The notes: generated from the sequence alone by a model not told the origin. 64,000 bases of DNA from Flavobacteriaceae bacterium (GCA_012522185.1 JAAYKY010000027.1:16511-80510), one strand, 5' to 3'. Shown: positions 1 through 9,021, numbered from the stretch's first letter. Program-made: numbers and translations.

Positions 1-1459
1 CGGCATCTACTCGTACAAAAGAAATTTTCTCTTTACTCATTTCGAGTTTTTGAATGAAATGCGGCGAAACCGGAGAGTCCAACAATAAAACTTCATACCC
101 CTTTTCTTTGGCTGAAGCTACATAAGAATCTTGTTGATCTTTATCAGTAGCATAGAGAATTATGAAATTTCCATCTTTATCGGTTTGATTTTCTTTTGCT
201 TTCGACTCGAATTCATCCCAAGTATAAAATTGTCCATCTACATTGGGATAAAGCATAAACTTATCGGATTTCTCAGCAAATTTCTCTTCCGATACCACTC
301 CGTATTCCAATACAATTTTGATATCGTTCCATTTCTTCTCAAATTCTGGACGGTCTTCTTTGAGCAAAGAATTCATCTTATCAGCAACTTTCCGAGTGAT
401 GTATTGGGAAATCTTTTTTACGGCACCATCGGCCTGAAGATAAGACCTGGAAACGTTCAAAGGAATATCCGGAGAGTCAATCACACCGCGAAGCAACATC
501 AGAAAATCCGGCACAATTCCTTTTACTTCATCGGTCACAAAAACTTGATTTTGGTAAAGCTGAATTTTATCCTTATCGATATTTATATTGTTTCCAAGTC
601 GCGGAAAAAACAAAATTCCCATCAAGCTAAAAGGGTAATCCACGTTTAAATGAATCCAAAATAATGGCTCTTCAAACTGGGTCGGATACAATTCTCGATA
701 GAAGTTTAAATAATCTTCTTTTTGGAGTTCACTCGGGTTTTTTGTCCATGCCGGATGTGTATTGTTGACAATGTTGTCAATTTCCACTTCCTCCGGTTTA
801 GCATCTTCGGCTGCATCTTCGGCCAAAGGAAGAGTCTGTTTTCGAGTTCCAAATTTAATCGGAACTGGCATGAATTTATTGTACTTTTCCAATAATTCAC
901 GGATTCGATATTCCTCAAGAAACTCTTCTGAGTCCTCTGCAATATGAAGTATGATTTCTGTACCTCTGGTGGTTTTATCTACATTTTCAAGAGAAAACTC
1001 CGGACTTCCATCGCAAATCCATTTCACTGCCGGCTCATCTTTGAAGGATTTTGTAATGATTTCAACCTTCTTCGCCACCATGAATGCCGAATAAAAACCC
1101 AGTCCAAAATGACCGATGATACCCGCATCCTTTGCCGAGTCTTTGTATTTATTCAAAAATTCTTCTGCCCCGGAAAAAGCGACTTGGTTTATGTATTTTT
1201 CTACCTCTTCTGCAGTCATACCGATTCCCTGATCGATGATATGGAGGGTTTTATTGGTTTTATCGATTTTGATCTCGATCAGTGGATCTCCGTACTCAAC
1301 TTTCGCCTCACCAATATTGATAAGATGTCGAAGCTTCAAAGTCGCATCGGTGGCATTTGACACCAATTCGCGTAAAAATATTTCGTGATCACTGTATAAG
1401 AACTTTTTAATCAAGGGGAAAATATTTTCCACCGAAACATTGATACTACCTTTTGTCAT
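1..1459 (-). CDS. htpG: Molecular chaperone HtpG (Hsp90 family), 3' end cut by window edge
   Basis: ATP-dependent cytosolic chaperone of the Hsp90 family. About 486 codons are visible, starting at the ATG whose complement is at 1457-1459; the C-terminal part lies outside the window (family members are about 620-630 residues). The reading frame is open throughout. The GHKL ATPase domain is clear: ELVSNATDA near residue 32 (Mg/ATP Asn box), DQGIGM, and GHFGLGFYSAF (lid and glycine box). The middle domain includes FDPSF-equivalent and RGVIDSPDIPLNVSR segments. No heat-shock operator is obvious in the 150 bp upstream. The gene is divided from polA by that gap and is read in the same direction. 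Confidence 0.96.
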   Translation of the reverse strand, partial: MTKGSINVSVENIFPLIKKFLYSDHEIFLRELVSNATDATLKLRHLINIGEAKVEYGDPLIEIKIDKTNKTLHIIDQGIGMTAEEVEKYINQVAFSGAEEFLNKYKDSAKDAGIIGHFGLGFYSAFMVAKKVEIITKSFKDEPAVKWICDGSPEFSLENVDKTTRGTEIILHIAEDSEEFLEEYRIRELLEKYNKFMPVPIKFGTRKQTLPLAEDAAEDAKPEEVEIDNIVNNTHPAWTKNPSELQKEDYLNFYRELYPTQFEEPLFWIHLNVDYPFSLMGILFFPRLGNNINIDKDKIQLYQNQVFVTDEVKGIVPDFLMLLRGVIDSPDIPLNVSRSYLQADGAVKKISQYITRKVADKMNSLLKEDRPEFEKKWNDIKIVLEYGVVSEEKFAEKSDKFMLYPNVDGQFYTWDEFESKAKENQTDKDGNFIILYATDKDQQDSYVASAKEKGYEVLLLDSPVSPHFIQKLEMSKEKISFVRVDA

Positions 1460-1609
1460 TTTTAATTTTTTTCACTCAAATAGGCAAAATAAATACCAGC
1501 CCAAGAATTGATGACAAAATGTCTTGTAATGTCTTGATAATTTAACCTCTGACGTAGATCAAATTATACTTTCTAAAAAATTATTGAACCACGAAGAAAA
1601 CCAAATGTA

Positions 1610-4414
1610 TCAATGCGCTTCCAGCCAATTTTGCCCAACCCCCATTTCCACTTCAAGTGGCACATTTAGATTCACGGCATTTTCCATCGTTTCTTTGATG
1701 ATAGGTTTCAAAATATCCAATTCGGATTTGAGCACATCCAACACCAATTCGTCATGTACCTGAAGCAACATTTTGGATTGGAAATCCCTTTTCAGTATTT
1801 TCTGCAAACGGATCATCGCAATTTTGATGATATCCGCCGCAGTTCCCTGAATCGGCGCGTTGACCGCATTTCTTTCGGCATGACCGCGCACGACTGCATT
1901 TCGGGAATTAATGTCCTTCAGGTACCTCCTTCTTCCCAAAATCGTTTCGACATAGCCTTGTTCTCGTGCCGTTTGAATTTGGTTTTCCATGTATTTTTTC
2001 AAAACCGGATAGGTTTCGTAATAAGCATCAATTAAATCTTTGGATTCCGAACGGGAAAGTCCGGTTTGTTCACTCAATCCAAAGGCCGAAACTCCATAAA
2101 TAATCCCAAAATTCACGGTTTTTGCCTGACTTCTTTGTTCGCGCGTAACCTCGTCCAAAGCCACTTTAAAAACTCTTGCAGCAGTGGATTTATGAATGTC
2201 CTCTCCTCGATTGAAAGACTCCAACATTATCGGGTCTTTTGAAAGTTCTGCTATGATTCTCAATTCGATTTGCGAATAATCCGCCGAAACCAAGACATGA
2301 TTTTCATCGCGTGCTACAAAAGCCTTTCGGATTTCTCTTCCTTGTTCCGAACGAATCGGGATATTTTGCAAATTCGGATTTACCGAAGCCAAACGCCCCG
2401 TAGCCGCAACCGTTTGACTGAAAGTTGTATGAATTCTTCCGGTATCGGGACGAACTTCTTTCGGCAAAGCATCCACATAAGTGGATTTCAGTTTTTGCAA
2501 TTGACGATAATCTAAGATATCAGAAATCACGGGATGTTTATCTTTCAGTTTTACCAAAACTTCCTCGCCGGTGGCGTATTGACCTGTTTTGGTTTTTTTG
2601 GCTTTGGAATCGATTTTCAGTTGATCAAATAGAACTTCACCCAATTGTTTAGGCGAATTTAAATTGAATTCAACTCCGCAAGAATCATAAATTTTCTTTT
2701 CAATATTGAGAATTTCAGCCGTGATTTTTTCGGATTGCACCGCCAGAACTTCGGTATCCAAACGAATTCCTTCGATTTCCATTTCGGCTAAAACTTCCAT
2801 CAATGGCATTTCGAGTTCTTCGAATAATTTCCCGGCATTGACTTCGGGCAATTGAGGTGCAAAAAAATGTTTCAACTGCAAAGTCACATCGGCATCTTCC
2901 ACCGCATATTCTTTTTGTTTTTCTAGTTCTACCTGATCAAATTGCAATTGATTCTTTCCTTTTTTCCCGATTAATGTTTCGATCGGAACCGGTTTGTAGC
3001 GCAAATAAGTTTCGGACAAAACATCCATATTGTGACGCATATCGGGGTTTAAAAGATAATGCGCAATCATCGTATCAAATGACTTCCCGGACGGTTGAAT
3101 GCCGTATTTATGCAGAACTTTGTAATCATACTTCAGATTATGACCAATTTTCAATACCGATTCGGATTCAAAAAACGGACGGAATTCTTCGATGATCTCG
3201 CGGGCTTCATTAAAATCCGAGGAAACCGGAACATAATAGCCTTTTCCAGCTTCGAAACTGAAAGCAATTCCCACCAATTCAGCTGTCAGTGGATCAAGGC
3301 CTGTGGTTTCGGTATCAAAACAAACTTCGGGTTGTTGTAGTAATTTATCCAATAATAATTTTCGACCGATTTTACCTTCGGCCAATTGATAAACGTGGTC
3401 GTAAGTTTCCTGTTCTTTGTAAAAAGCATCATTCATTTCTTCCCCAACCTCATTTCCTTCATCAAACAAAGAAGCCTGAACGGCAAGCTGGGAAACGGTT
3501 TTGGCTTTTTCGACAACTTCGGTTTCTAAATTGAAAGTCCGATAGAAATTCTCCAACATCTGACGGAATTCGAGTTCCATGAAAATTTCCTTTACTCGTT
3601 CTACATCCGGTTCGCACATTTCCAGTTCTTCTTCGTCAAATTCAACCGGCGCATCGATGATAATCGTAGCCAATTTTTTGGACAAAATACCCAATTCGCG
3701 GTTGGCTTCGATGTTTTCTTTCAGTTTCCCTTTGAGTTCATGTGTATGATCGAGAAGATTTTCCAGTGTTCCATATTCTTTAAGGAATTTTTTGGCGGTT
3801 TTTTCTCCAACGCCTGGTAATCCCGGAATATTATCGACACTGTCGCCCATCATTCCCAGAAAATCAATCACCTGTATCGGGTCATCAACTCCAAATTTTT
3901 CTTTGACTTCGTCCACTCCCCAGATTTCGATTCCCTTTCCAAATGCAGGCGGACGATACATTTTGATATTGTCTGAAACCAATTGTGCAAAATCTTTATC
4001 GGGCGTGACCATATAGGTCGTATAACCTTCTTTTTCTGCTTTTTTCGCTAAAGTTCCGATTACATCGTCGGCCTCATAGCCTTCCGCATAAAGAACGGGA
4101 ATACAAAGCGCTTTCAGGATGTCTTGAATAATAGGAACGGCAATTTTAATAGCTTCGGGCGTTTCGTCTCGGTTGGCTTTGTATTGTTCATAATCCACCG
4201 TTCGCACGGTCGCCTGTCCGACATCGAAAACCACGGCAATGTGCGTAGGTTTTTCGCGTTTCAATACATCGAACAAGGAATTGGTAAATCCCATGATGGC
4301 TGATGTATTTAGGCCTTTGGAGTTGATTCTTGGATTTTTGATGAAGGCATAATAGCCACGAAAAATGAGCGCATAAGCGTCTAATAAAAATAGTCTTTTG
4401 TCGTCTGAATTCAT
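1610..4414 (-). CDS. polA: DNA polymerase I
   Basis: Repair and Okazaki-fragment polymerase, 934 residues, close to the E. coli length. All three domains are present: an N-terminal 5'-3' exonuclease/flap domain (about 1-290, with GVGEKTAKKFL helix-hairpin-helix), a 3'-5' proofreading domain (about 345-520) and the polymerase domain (about 550-934). Proofreading residues look intact: DTETTG (Exo I, near 366), HNLKYD (Exo II) and the YAVEDAD Exo III segment. Polymerase motif A is DYSQIELR (near 710), motif B is RSQAKTVNFGIIYG (near 761) and motif C is VHDELVLDV (near 885). The sequence TACCTTTA just upstream of the ATG on the minus strand resembles a Bacteroidota -7 box. Confidence 0.98.
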   Translation of the reverse strand: MNSDDKRLFLLDAYALIFRGYYAFIKNPRINSKGLNTSAIMGFTNSLFDVLKREKPTHIAVVFDVGQATVRTVDYEQYKANRDETPEAIKIAVPIIQDILKALCIPVLYAEGYEADDVIGTLAKKAEKEGYTTYMVTPDKDFAQLVSDNIKMYRPPAFGKGIEIWGVDEVKEKFGVDDPIQVIDFLGMMGDSVDNIPGLPGVGEKTAKKFLKEYGTLENLLDHTHELKGKLKENIEANRELGILSKKLATIIIDAPVEFDEEELEMCEPDVERVKEIFMELEFRQMLENFYRTFNLETEVVEKAKTVSQLAVQASLFDEGNEVGEEMNDAFYKEQETYDHVYQLAEGKIGRKLLLDKLLQQPEVCFDTETTGLDPLTAELVGIAFSFEAGKGYYVPVSSDFNEAREIIEEFRPFFESESVLKIGHNLKYDYKVLHKYGIQPSGKSFDTMIAHYLLNPDMRHNMDVLSETYLRYKPVPIETLIGKKGKNQLQFDQVELEKQKEYAVEDADVTLQLKHFFAPQLPEVNAGKLFEELEMPLMEVLAEMEIEGIRLDTEVLAVQSEKITAEILNIEKKIYDSCGVEFNLNSPKQLGEVLFDQLKIDSKAKKTKTGQYATGEEVLVKLKDKHPVISDILDYRQLQKLKSTYVDALPKEVRPDTGRIHTTFSQTVAATGRLASVNPNLQNIPIRSEQGREIRKAFVARDENHVLVSADYSQIELRIIAELSKDPIMLESFNRGEDIHKSTAARVFKVALDEVTREQRSQAKTVNFGIIYGVSAFGLSEQTGLSRSESKDLIDAYYETYPVLKKYMENQIQTAREQGYVETILGRRRYLKDINSRNAVVRGHAERNAVNAPIQGTAADIIKIAMIRLQKILKRDFQSKMLLQVHDELVLDVLKSELDILKPIIKETMENAVNLNVPLEVEMGVGQNWLEAH

Positions 4415-4494
4415 AGTTTGTAAAGGTAGGGAAATTTTAGTTTTGAGGTATTGCGAGTTGGAGGATTAGAGAGTTGGAGAATGAGTGTTTTTCA

Positions 4495-4536
4495 CCACAA
4501 AGGACACTAAGTCTTTCACGAAGAAACACAAATAAG
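4495..4536. repeat. Intergenic repeat of the CCACAAAGGACAC type
   Basis: The 220-bp gap upstream of polA and downstream of the ferredoxin gene has no gene. It contains CCACAAAGGACAC at 4495-4507, repeated exactly at 8770-8782, each followed by similar A-rich text with TTTCAC and ACACAAA. A short hairpin (TCCCC...GGGGA, about 4541-4558) follows. This is a dispersed intergenic repeat; function unknown. Confidence 0.5.
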
Positions 4537-4634
4537 AATTTCCCCCTAATTTTGGGGATGGTGTTGTAGGTTTGAGTAATTTATTCTAATCAAACAATCA
4601 ATGATGTCAACTCAAAACGCATAAATCAAAACAC

Positions 4635-4967
4635 TCAAGACTCCGGTGCGAGTTCCACGACCAATCCTTCGATTTCTTCGGTAATCTGAATCTGGCAACC
4701 CAAACGGCTGTTTTCTTTTACATGAAAAGCTTCGGAAAGCATGGCTTCTTCGTCGTCTTCCATGGGTGGTAATTCCACATCTTCCGACAAAATATAGCAT
4801 TGACAAGAAGCGCACATGGCCATCCCGCCGCAAATTCCAATGGTTCCTTCCGGCGCAAGTTCATAAGCCCTTACCAATTCCATTATGTTCATGGACATAT
4901 CGGTAGGAGCGTCCACTTCGTGGGAAATTCCTTCACGGTCAATGATGGTTATTTTAACGTCAGACAT
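4635..4967 (-). CDS. 2Fe-2S ferredoxin, adrenodoxin-like
   Basis: Small electron carrier of 110 residues. The chosen start is the ATG at 4965-4967; a TTG six bases upstream would add two residues. The plant/adrenodoxin-type iron-sulfur ligands are visible: a C-x5-C-x2-C run in CGGMAMCASC, followed in the second half by GCQIQ, which supplies the fourth cysteine. The protein is strongly acidic, as usual for adrenodoxin-type ferredoxins. It follows the azurin-like gene by 15 bp and could be co-transcribed with it, suggesting a shared redox role, but the partner reductase is not in view. The precise pathway cannot be read from sequence. Confidence 0.9.
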   Translation of the reverse strand: MSDVKITIIDREGISHEVDAPTDMSMNIMELVRAYELAPEGTIGICGGMAMCASCQCYILSEDVELPPMEDDEEAMLSEAFHVKENSRLGCQIQITEEIEGLVVELAPES

Positions 4968-4982
4968 ATTCAAACAATTAAA

Positions 4983-5486
4983 TTAAATCGCAGTAATGGT
5001 TCCTTTCATAGCAATCCAATGACCGGGAAATGTGCACACGAAAGTATATTCGCCAGCCTCTTTCAATGTAAATTTAATGGTCTCCGATTCGCCCGGTCCT
5101 AATAATTTGGTATGTGCAATGATATCAGTAATATAAAGATCAGAAATATAGTCGTTATCCTTCTCCCTCACGGAAGCATTCGCAAAAGCTTGAACATCTG
5201 CGTCTTTTTCCAAAATCACCACATTGTGCCCCATGGTTTCGATGGGCAAAACACCCACATTTGTAAAAGTCAGTGTAACTTCTTTGCCCGCTTCTACGGT
5301 AAATTCGGTTTTGTCGAATTTCATATCGTCGGTTCCTTTCAATTCCAGCACATTGGGCTCGGCTTGTTTTTCTTCGATTTGTGCTTCAGGTACTGTTGTG
5401 ACTTCCTCTTGTTCCACTTTTTGGGTATCGGGACCACAGGAAATAACTCCAAATATAACGGCAAATGTAAGTGCGATTTTTTTCAT
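4983..5486 (-). CDS. Azurin-like cupredoxin lipoprotein
   Basis: Predicted periplasmic blue-copper protein anchored as a lipoprotein, 167 residues. The start taken is the ATG at 5484-5486, which gives MKKIALTF...VISCG, a lipoprotein signal peptide with the lipobox cysteine in VISC; a longer frame adds 20 unlikely residues. After an acidic linker (about 20-50) comes an azurin domain with the typical GHNVVI segment (first copper His), IAHTKLLGPGESETIKF, and the C-terminal ligand cluster C-x4-H (CTFPGHWIAMKG) with a methionine. All type 1 copper ligands expected for azurin (His, Cys, His, Met) can be placed. It probably passes electrons to a respiratory oxidase or peroxidase. TACCTTTA upstream resembles a -7 box. 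Confidence 0.92.
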   Translation of the reverse strand: MKKIALTFAVIFGVISCGPDTQKVEQEEVTTVPEAQIEEKQAEPNVLELKGTDDMKFDKTEFTVEAGKEVTLTFTNVGVLPIETMGHNVVILEKDADVQAFANASVREKDNDYISDLYITDIIAHTKLLGPGESETIKFTLKEAGEYTFVCTFPGHWIAMKGTITAI

Positions 5487-5581
5487 GTCTTTTGGTTTTC
5501 TATAAAGGTAAAAACCTATTCCGACTTGACAAATGATTGATGTCAATTTTGATTTCGAAATTGGATTTATTCAGGAGCAAT

Positions 5582-6229
5582 TTAAGGTATATCCAAATAT
5601 TTATGTGTCTGAACCGAAACTTGCCATTTGGGGTTTTCTTTGACGTAATCGATGAGTTGGGGCGTCATTTTATCGCGTTTGCTCCATTCTACCTGTAAAT
5701 AAAGTTTGGCATTGGGATTAACGCCTTCGGCGTATTTTTCAGCAAATCGGAAATCATCCTTATTGAAAATGATGCATTTCAATTCGGAAGCGTTTTGAAG
5801 AACATCCGGTTGAACTTCCGCCAGCTTTTTTGGCGAAAGCGTAATCCAGTCCAGTTGTCCACTCAGGGAATAAGCACCGGAAGTTTCGATGTGTATAGTT
5901 GCTCCGAATTCTTTGAGTTTAGAAGTCAGAAAATCAAGGTTCCACATCAGCGGTTCGCCACCTGTAATGACAATGGTTTTGGAATTTGAAGTAGCTTGTT
6001 TGGCCAATTCTTCCATATCGGTCAGCGGATGTTTTTCCGCATCCCAACTGTCTTTCACATCACACCAATGACAGCCCACATCGCAGCCGCCCAACCGAAT
6101 GAAATAAGCCGCTTTACCGGCATGTGCGCCTTCTCCCTGTAGGGTATAGAAATGCTCCATTACCGGAAGAAGCCGACCTTCTTTCAGCAATTCTGATTCT
6201 CTTTCTGTAATGGAATTCAGGGTAATCAT
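5582..6229 (-). CDS. queE: 7-carboxy-7-deazaguanine synthase QueE
   Basis: Radical SAM enzyme that turns 6-carboxytetrahydropterin into 7-carboxy-7-deazaguanine in the preQ0/queuosine pathway. It has 215 residues. The N-terminal FYTLQGEGAHAGKAAYFIRL segment is typical of QueE, followed by the cluster-binding cysteines in GGCDVGCHWCD. TGGEPLMW is the SAM-binding GGE motif. The SPKK segment near the middle is also conserved in the family. The start codon overlaps the folD stop as ATGA (6226-6229), so the two genes are translationally coupled. No other queuosine genes are in this window. Confidence 0.95.
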   Translation of the reverse strand: MITLNSITERESELLKEGRLLPVMEHFYTLQGEGAHAGKAAYFIRLGGCDVGCHWCDVKDSWDAEKHPLTDMEELAKQATSNSKTIVITGGEPLMWNLDFLTSKLKEFGATIHIETSGAYSLSGQLDWITLSPKKLAEVQPDVLQNASELKCIIFNKDDFRFAEKYAEGVNPNAKLYLQVEWSKRDKMTPQLIDYVKENPKWQVSVQTHKYLDIP

Positions 6230-7101
6230 TTTGTATTGTTCTTATACGCCAATAAGGTGTTTTTCAGCAACATCGCACGGGTCATCGGTCCCACTCCTCC
6301 GGGAACAGGTGTGATCCAAGAAGCTTTTTGTTTTACGTTTTCAAAGTCCACGTCGCCCACAAGCTTATATCCCTTTTCGGAATCGTCGTCCACACGGGTA
6401 ATTCCAACGTCGATGACAACAGCACCTTCTTTGACCATATCGGCAGTTAAAAATCCGGGAACACCCAATGCTGTAATGACAATATCCGCATGATTGGTAT
6501 AATAAGATAAATTCTCAGTATTGCTATGCGTCAAGGTTACGGTACTGTTTCCGGGAAAATCCTTGCGCCCCATCAAAATGCTCATCGGCCTTCCCACGAT
6601 TCGGCTTCTTCCGATGATTACTGCATGCTTTCCCCGAGTCGGGATATTGTACCGGTCAAGCATTTCCAGAATTCCGAACGGTGTGGCCGGTAGGAATGTA
6701 CTCATATCAAGCGCCATTTTCCCGAAATTCGTCGGATGAAATCCGTCCACGTCTCGTTTAGGATTGATGGCTTCGATGATTTCTTCCTGATCAATCTGCG
6801 CCGGAAGCGGAAGCTGAACAATAAATCCGTCAAGGTTTTCTTGGGTATTTAATTTTTGAATGACTTCCAATAATTCGGTTTGAGAAACGGTATTGGGCAA
6901 TTTCACCAAAGAAGATTCAAATCCCACTTGCTGACAATCTTTGATTTTATTGTTGACATAAGTCTGACTTGCGCCGTCATTTCCAACCAAAACCGCTGCC
7001 AAATGAGGTTTGCGTTTTCCTTCTTTTACTGCAGCTTCCACTGCTTCTTTGATTTCTTGTTTAATTTCCTTTGCTAACTTGATTCCGTCCAGAATTTGCA
7101 T
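6226..7101 (-). CDS. folD: Bifunctional methylenetetrahydrofolate dehydrogenase/cyclohydrolase FolD
   Basis: Cytosolic one-carbon enzyme that interconverts 5,10-methylene-THF and 10-formyl-THF. It has 291 residues from the ATG at 7101; an upstream TTG at 7119 is less likely. Conserved elements visible: YVNNKIKDCQQVGF with the catalytic Tyr and Lys, QLPLPAQ, KDVDGFHPTN, the NADP-binding GRSRIVGRPMSILM, and PVPGGVGPMTRAML near the C-terminus. It is coupled to queE by a 4-nt overlap. CAAAGGTA at 7117-7124 (TACCTTTG on the coding strand) matches the TAnnTTTG -7 box, implying a very short leader. Confidence 0.97.
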   Translation of the reverse strand: MQILDGIKLAKEIKQEIKEAVEAAVKEGKRKPHLAAVLVGNDGASQTYVNNKIKDCQQVGFESSLVKLPNTVSQTELLEVIQKLNTQENLDGFIVQLPLPAQIDQEEIIEAINPKRDVDGFHPTNFGKMALDMSTFLPATPFGILEMLDRYNIPTRGKHAVIIGRSRIVGRPMSILMGRKDFPGNSTVTLTHSNTENLSYYTNHADIVITALGVPGFLTADMVKEGAVVIDVGITRVDDDSEKGYKLVGDVDFENVKQKASWITPVPGGVGPMTRAMLLKNTLLAYKNNTK

Positions 7102-7116
7102 GCCCAAAATTTTTTG

Positions 7117-7124
7117 CAAAGGTA
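7117..7124 (-). promoter_or_regulatory. Putative -7 box upstream of folD-queE
   Basis: TACCTTTG on the minus strand fits the Bacteroidota TAnnTTTG box. No TTG was found at the usual distance upstream, so this rests on one element only. Confidence 0.35.
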
Positions 7125-7183
7125 AGGATTTGGTATTAGGTAGAGCGCATCGGTGAATGGGATTTTTAATCTATGAGTTAATC

Positions 7184-7216
7184 AGCCCTAACAGGGTTTG
7201 AAACTCTGTTAGGGCT
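7184..7216. repeat. Palindromic intergenic element A (11-bp perfect stem)
   Basis: AGCCCTAACAG (7184-7194) and its exact reverse complement CTGTTAGGGCT (7206-7216) enclose an 11-nt loop. It lies between folD and the flavoprotein gene, which are divergent, so it is not positioned as a terminator for either. It is probably a dispersed palindromic repeat. Confidence 0.6.
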
Positions 7217-7256
7217 TGTAAATAGAACTACGAAGTTGGCAAAATTGGTTGCCGCG

Positions 7257-7329
7257 CTTATTTTATTTCGCTCACTAAAATAAGTACAGGTCATTGCGAG
7301 CACGAAGCAATCTTTTCGCACGCAATGAC
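7257..7329. repeat. Two adjacent palindromic elements B and C
   Basis: CTTATTTTA (7257-7265) pairs perfectly with TAAAATAAG (7276-7284). Six bases later GTCATTGCG (7290-7298) pairs with CGCAATGAC (7321-7329). With element A they make three separate inverted repeats in about 145 bp of a divergent intergenic region. The rest of the 279-bp gap holds no gene. Confidence 0.6.
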
Positions 7330-7398
7330 AACGGAATTTTACAAAGTTTTAATAAACTCAAATTTTATCCGAACTTCGCCAAACGAATTTCGAACTAA

Positions 7399-8601
7399 AT
7401 GAGAAAAATTGCCATCATCGGCGGAGGTGCTGCCGGATTTTTCACTGCGGCCAATCTTGGAAAAGAACGGGGAAACCAAACGGTTTTGTTTGAGCAATCT
7501 TCAGCGCCTTTGCAGAAGGTCAGGGTTTCGGGTGGCGGAAGGTGCAATGTGACACACGCTTGTTTTGATCCGAAAGAATTGGTCGAATTTTATCCGCGCG
7601 GAAAAAAGGAATTACTGAGTGTTTTTCATAAATTTCAGCCAGGCGATACGATGGGATGGTTTGAAAGCCGAAAAGTTTCGCTGAAAATTGAGGACGACAA
7701 CCGGATTTTCCCCATTTCCGATAATTCGATGAGCATCATTGAATGTCTGATGGCAGAAGCCAAAAAAAATCAGGTGGAAATTCGGCTCAATGAAAACGTT
7801 CAGAAAATCACGCCTACAGAAAACGGTTTTCTGGTTCAATCCAAATCGGGTTCTTACGAATTTGAAAAGGTCATTTTCACACCGGGAAGTAGCGTGAAAT
7901 CGATGGAAATTCTAAAGAATTTAGGACATAAGATTGTCAAACCCGTTCCTTCGCTTTTTACGTTCAACATCAAAGATCAACGACTGAAAGATCTGATGGG
8001 AATAAGCTTTGAATGGGCGGAAATTTCGATTCCCGAATTGAAAATGGAGGCGGAAGGTCCGATGCTCATTACGCATTGGGGATTGAGCGGTCCGGGAATT
8101 CTGCGGCTTTCGGCCTGGGGTGCTCTGGAATTGCATAAATTGAATTATGAATTCGAAATCAAAATCAATTTCATTCAGAAAGACAAGAATGAATGCCTAG
8201 ATTTTCTAAATAAATTCAAATCGGAACATCCAAAAAAATCGGTTTATAAGATCAATCCTTTTTCGTTTCCGAAGCGTTTCTGGCATCGGATTCTGGAAGT
8301 TTTAAAAGTTCCTGTGGATTTGAATTATTCAAATTTGAATAAAAATCAAATCATGCAAATTTCGATTGAACTGACCGAAGGGATTTACAAAGTCAAAGGG
8401 AAAAGTACTTTTAAGGATGAATTTGTAACGGCTGGCGGTGTGGATTTGCGTGAAATCAACTTCAAAACGATGGAAAGTAAGGTTTTGCCCAATTTCTATC
8501 TGGCCGGAGAAATTCTAAACATTGACGCGATTACAGGCGGATTTAACTTTCAGGCTTGCTGGAGTGAAGGGTTTTTGATTTCGGAAGCTTTGAAAGGTTA
8601 G
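7399..8601 (+). CDS. NAD(P)/FAD-dependent oxidoreductase, HI0933/BaiN-like family
   Basis: Flavoprotein of 400 residues, the normal length of the HI0933-like family. The N-terminus has the Rossmann FAD motif IIGGGAAGFFTA (GxGxxG type), then VSGGGRCNVTH, a signature of this family. FTPGSSVKSM and THWGLSGPGILRLS lie in the middle and second domain. The C-terminal AGGVDLREI and AGEILNIDAITGGFNFQ close the FAD site. Substrate is not known for most members; some have been linked to reductive reactions, but nothing here points to one. It stands alone between two repeat-rich gaps and is divergent from folD. Confidence 0.9.
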   Translation: MRKIAIIGGGAAGFFTAANLGKERGNQTVLFEQSSAPLQKVRVSGGGRCNVTHACFDPKELVEFYPRGKKELLSVFHKFQPGDTMGWFESRKVSLKIEDDNRIFPISDNSMSIIECLMAEAKKNQVEIRLNENVQKITPTENGFLVQSKSGSYEFEKVIFTPGSSVKSMEILKNLGHKIVKPVPSLFTFNIKDQRLKDLMGISFEWAEISIPELKMEAEGPMLITHWGLSGPGILRLSAWGALELHKLNYEFEIKINFIQKDKNECLDFLNKFKSEHPKKSVYKINPFSFPKRFWHRILEVLKVPVDLNYSNLNKNQIMQISIELTEGIYKVKGKSTFKDEFVTAGGVDLREINFKTMESKVLPNFYLAGEILNIDAITGGFNFQACWSEGFLISEALKG

Positions 8602-8603
8602 AG

Positions 8604-8631
8604 GTTTCAGGTTTAAAGTTTCAGGTTTAAA
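8604..8631 (+). repeat. Tandem 14-bp direct repeat
   Basis: GTTTCAGGTTTAAA occurs twice in direct tandem (8604-8617 and 8618-8631), just after the flavoprotein stop codon. It is part of a 465-bp gap without genes. Function unknown. Confidence 0.6.
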
Positions 8632-8769
8632 GTTTTTCGGTACGGTCGGAGTTATTCATTTTAAATTTATAATGTGGAACTTTAAATAGCTAAAACCAAT
8701 CCCGTCTTAATACTCTGCTTCAGCAGTCCGCCGGGGCGGATAATACTCAAGTCTTCATACTTTTTATAA

Positions 8770-8782
8770 CCACAAAGGACAC
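8770..8782. repeat. Second copy of the CCACAAAGGACAC intergenic repeat
   Basis: It is identical over 13 bases to the copy at 4495-4507 and is followed by similar A-rich sequence with TTTTCAC and CACAAAG. Confidence 0.5.
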
Positions 8783-8852
8783 AAGGTTTTCACACTAAGG
8801 TCACAAAGAGATGTCTTAATACTTGATACTTCAATCTTAATACTTTTTAAAT

Positions 8853-8956
8853 GCGCCAGGGATATGGAGGGCAGCGACCGTAGGGAGCTGGTCTCGGAGC
8901 CGAGACGGAACCCCGGAGCAGCCCGGCCGCCGTGCCCGAAAAGCACGGCGGGGCGC
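8853..8956. repeat. GC-rich structured intergenic element, about 105 nt
   Basis: A compact block far richer in G and C than its surroundings. GCGCC (8853-8857) can pair with GGCGC (8952-8956) to close the element. Inside are a 7-bp stem GTCTCGG/CCGAGAC (8891-8897, 8900-8906) and a 9-bp stem CCGCCGTGC/GCACGGCGG (8927-8935, 8943-8951) with a 7-nt loop. No convincing reading frame fits it. It may be a dispersed structured repeat of the kind common in Flavobacteriia, or a small structured RNA. Strand is uncertain. Confidence 0.6.
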
Positions 8957-9021
8957 CCAAAAATAATTGGAAAAGGACATAATAATTTATTATGTATGCA
9001 TAGTATTTCATTTTTATTTTC

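Noticed and set aside
8764..8946. Small minus-strand protein within the GC-rich element
   Set aside because: The frame is an artefact of stems and repeats; composition is not protein-like and no start signal is seen.
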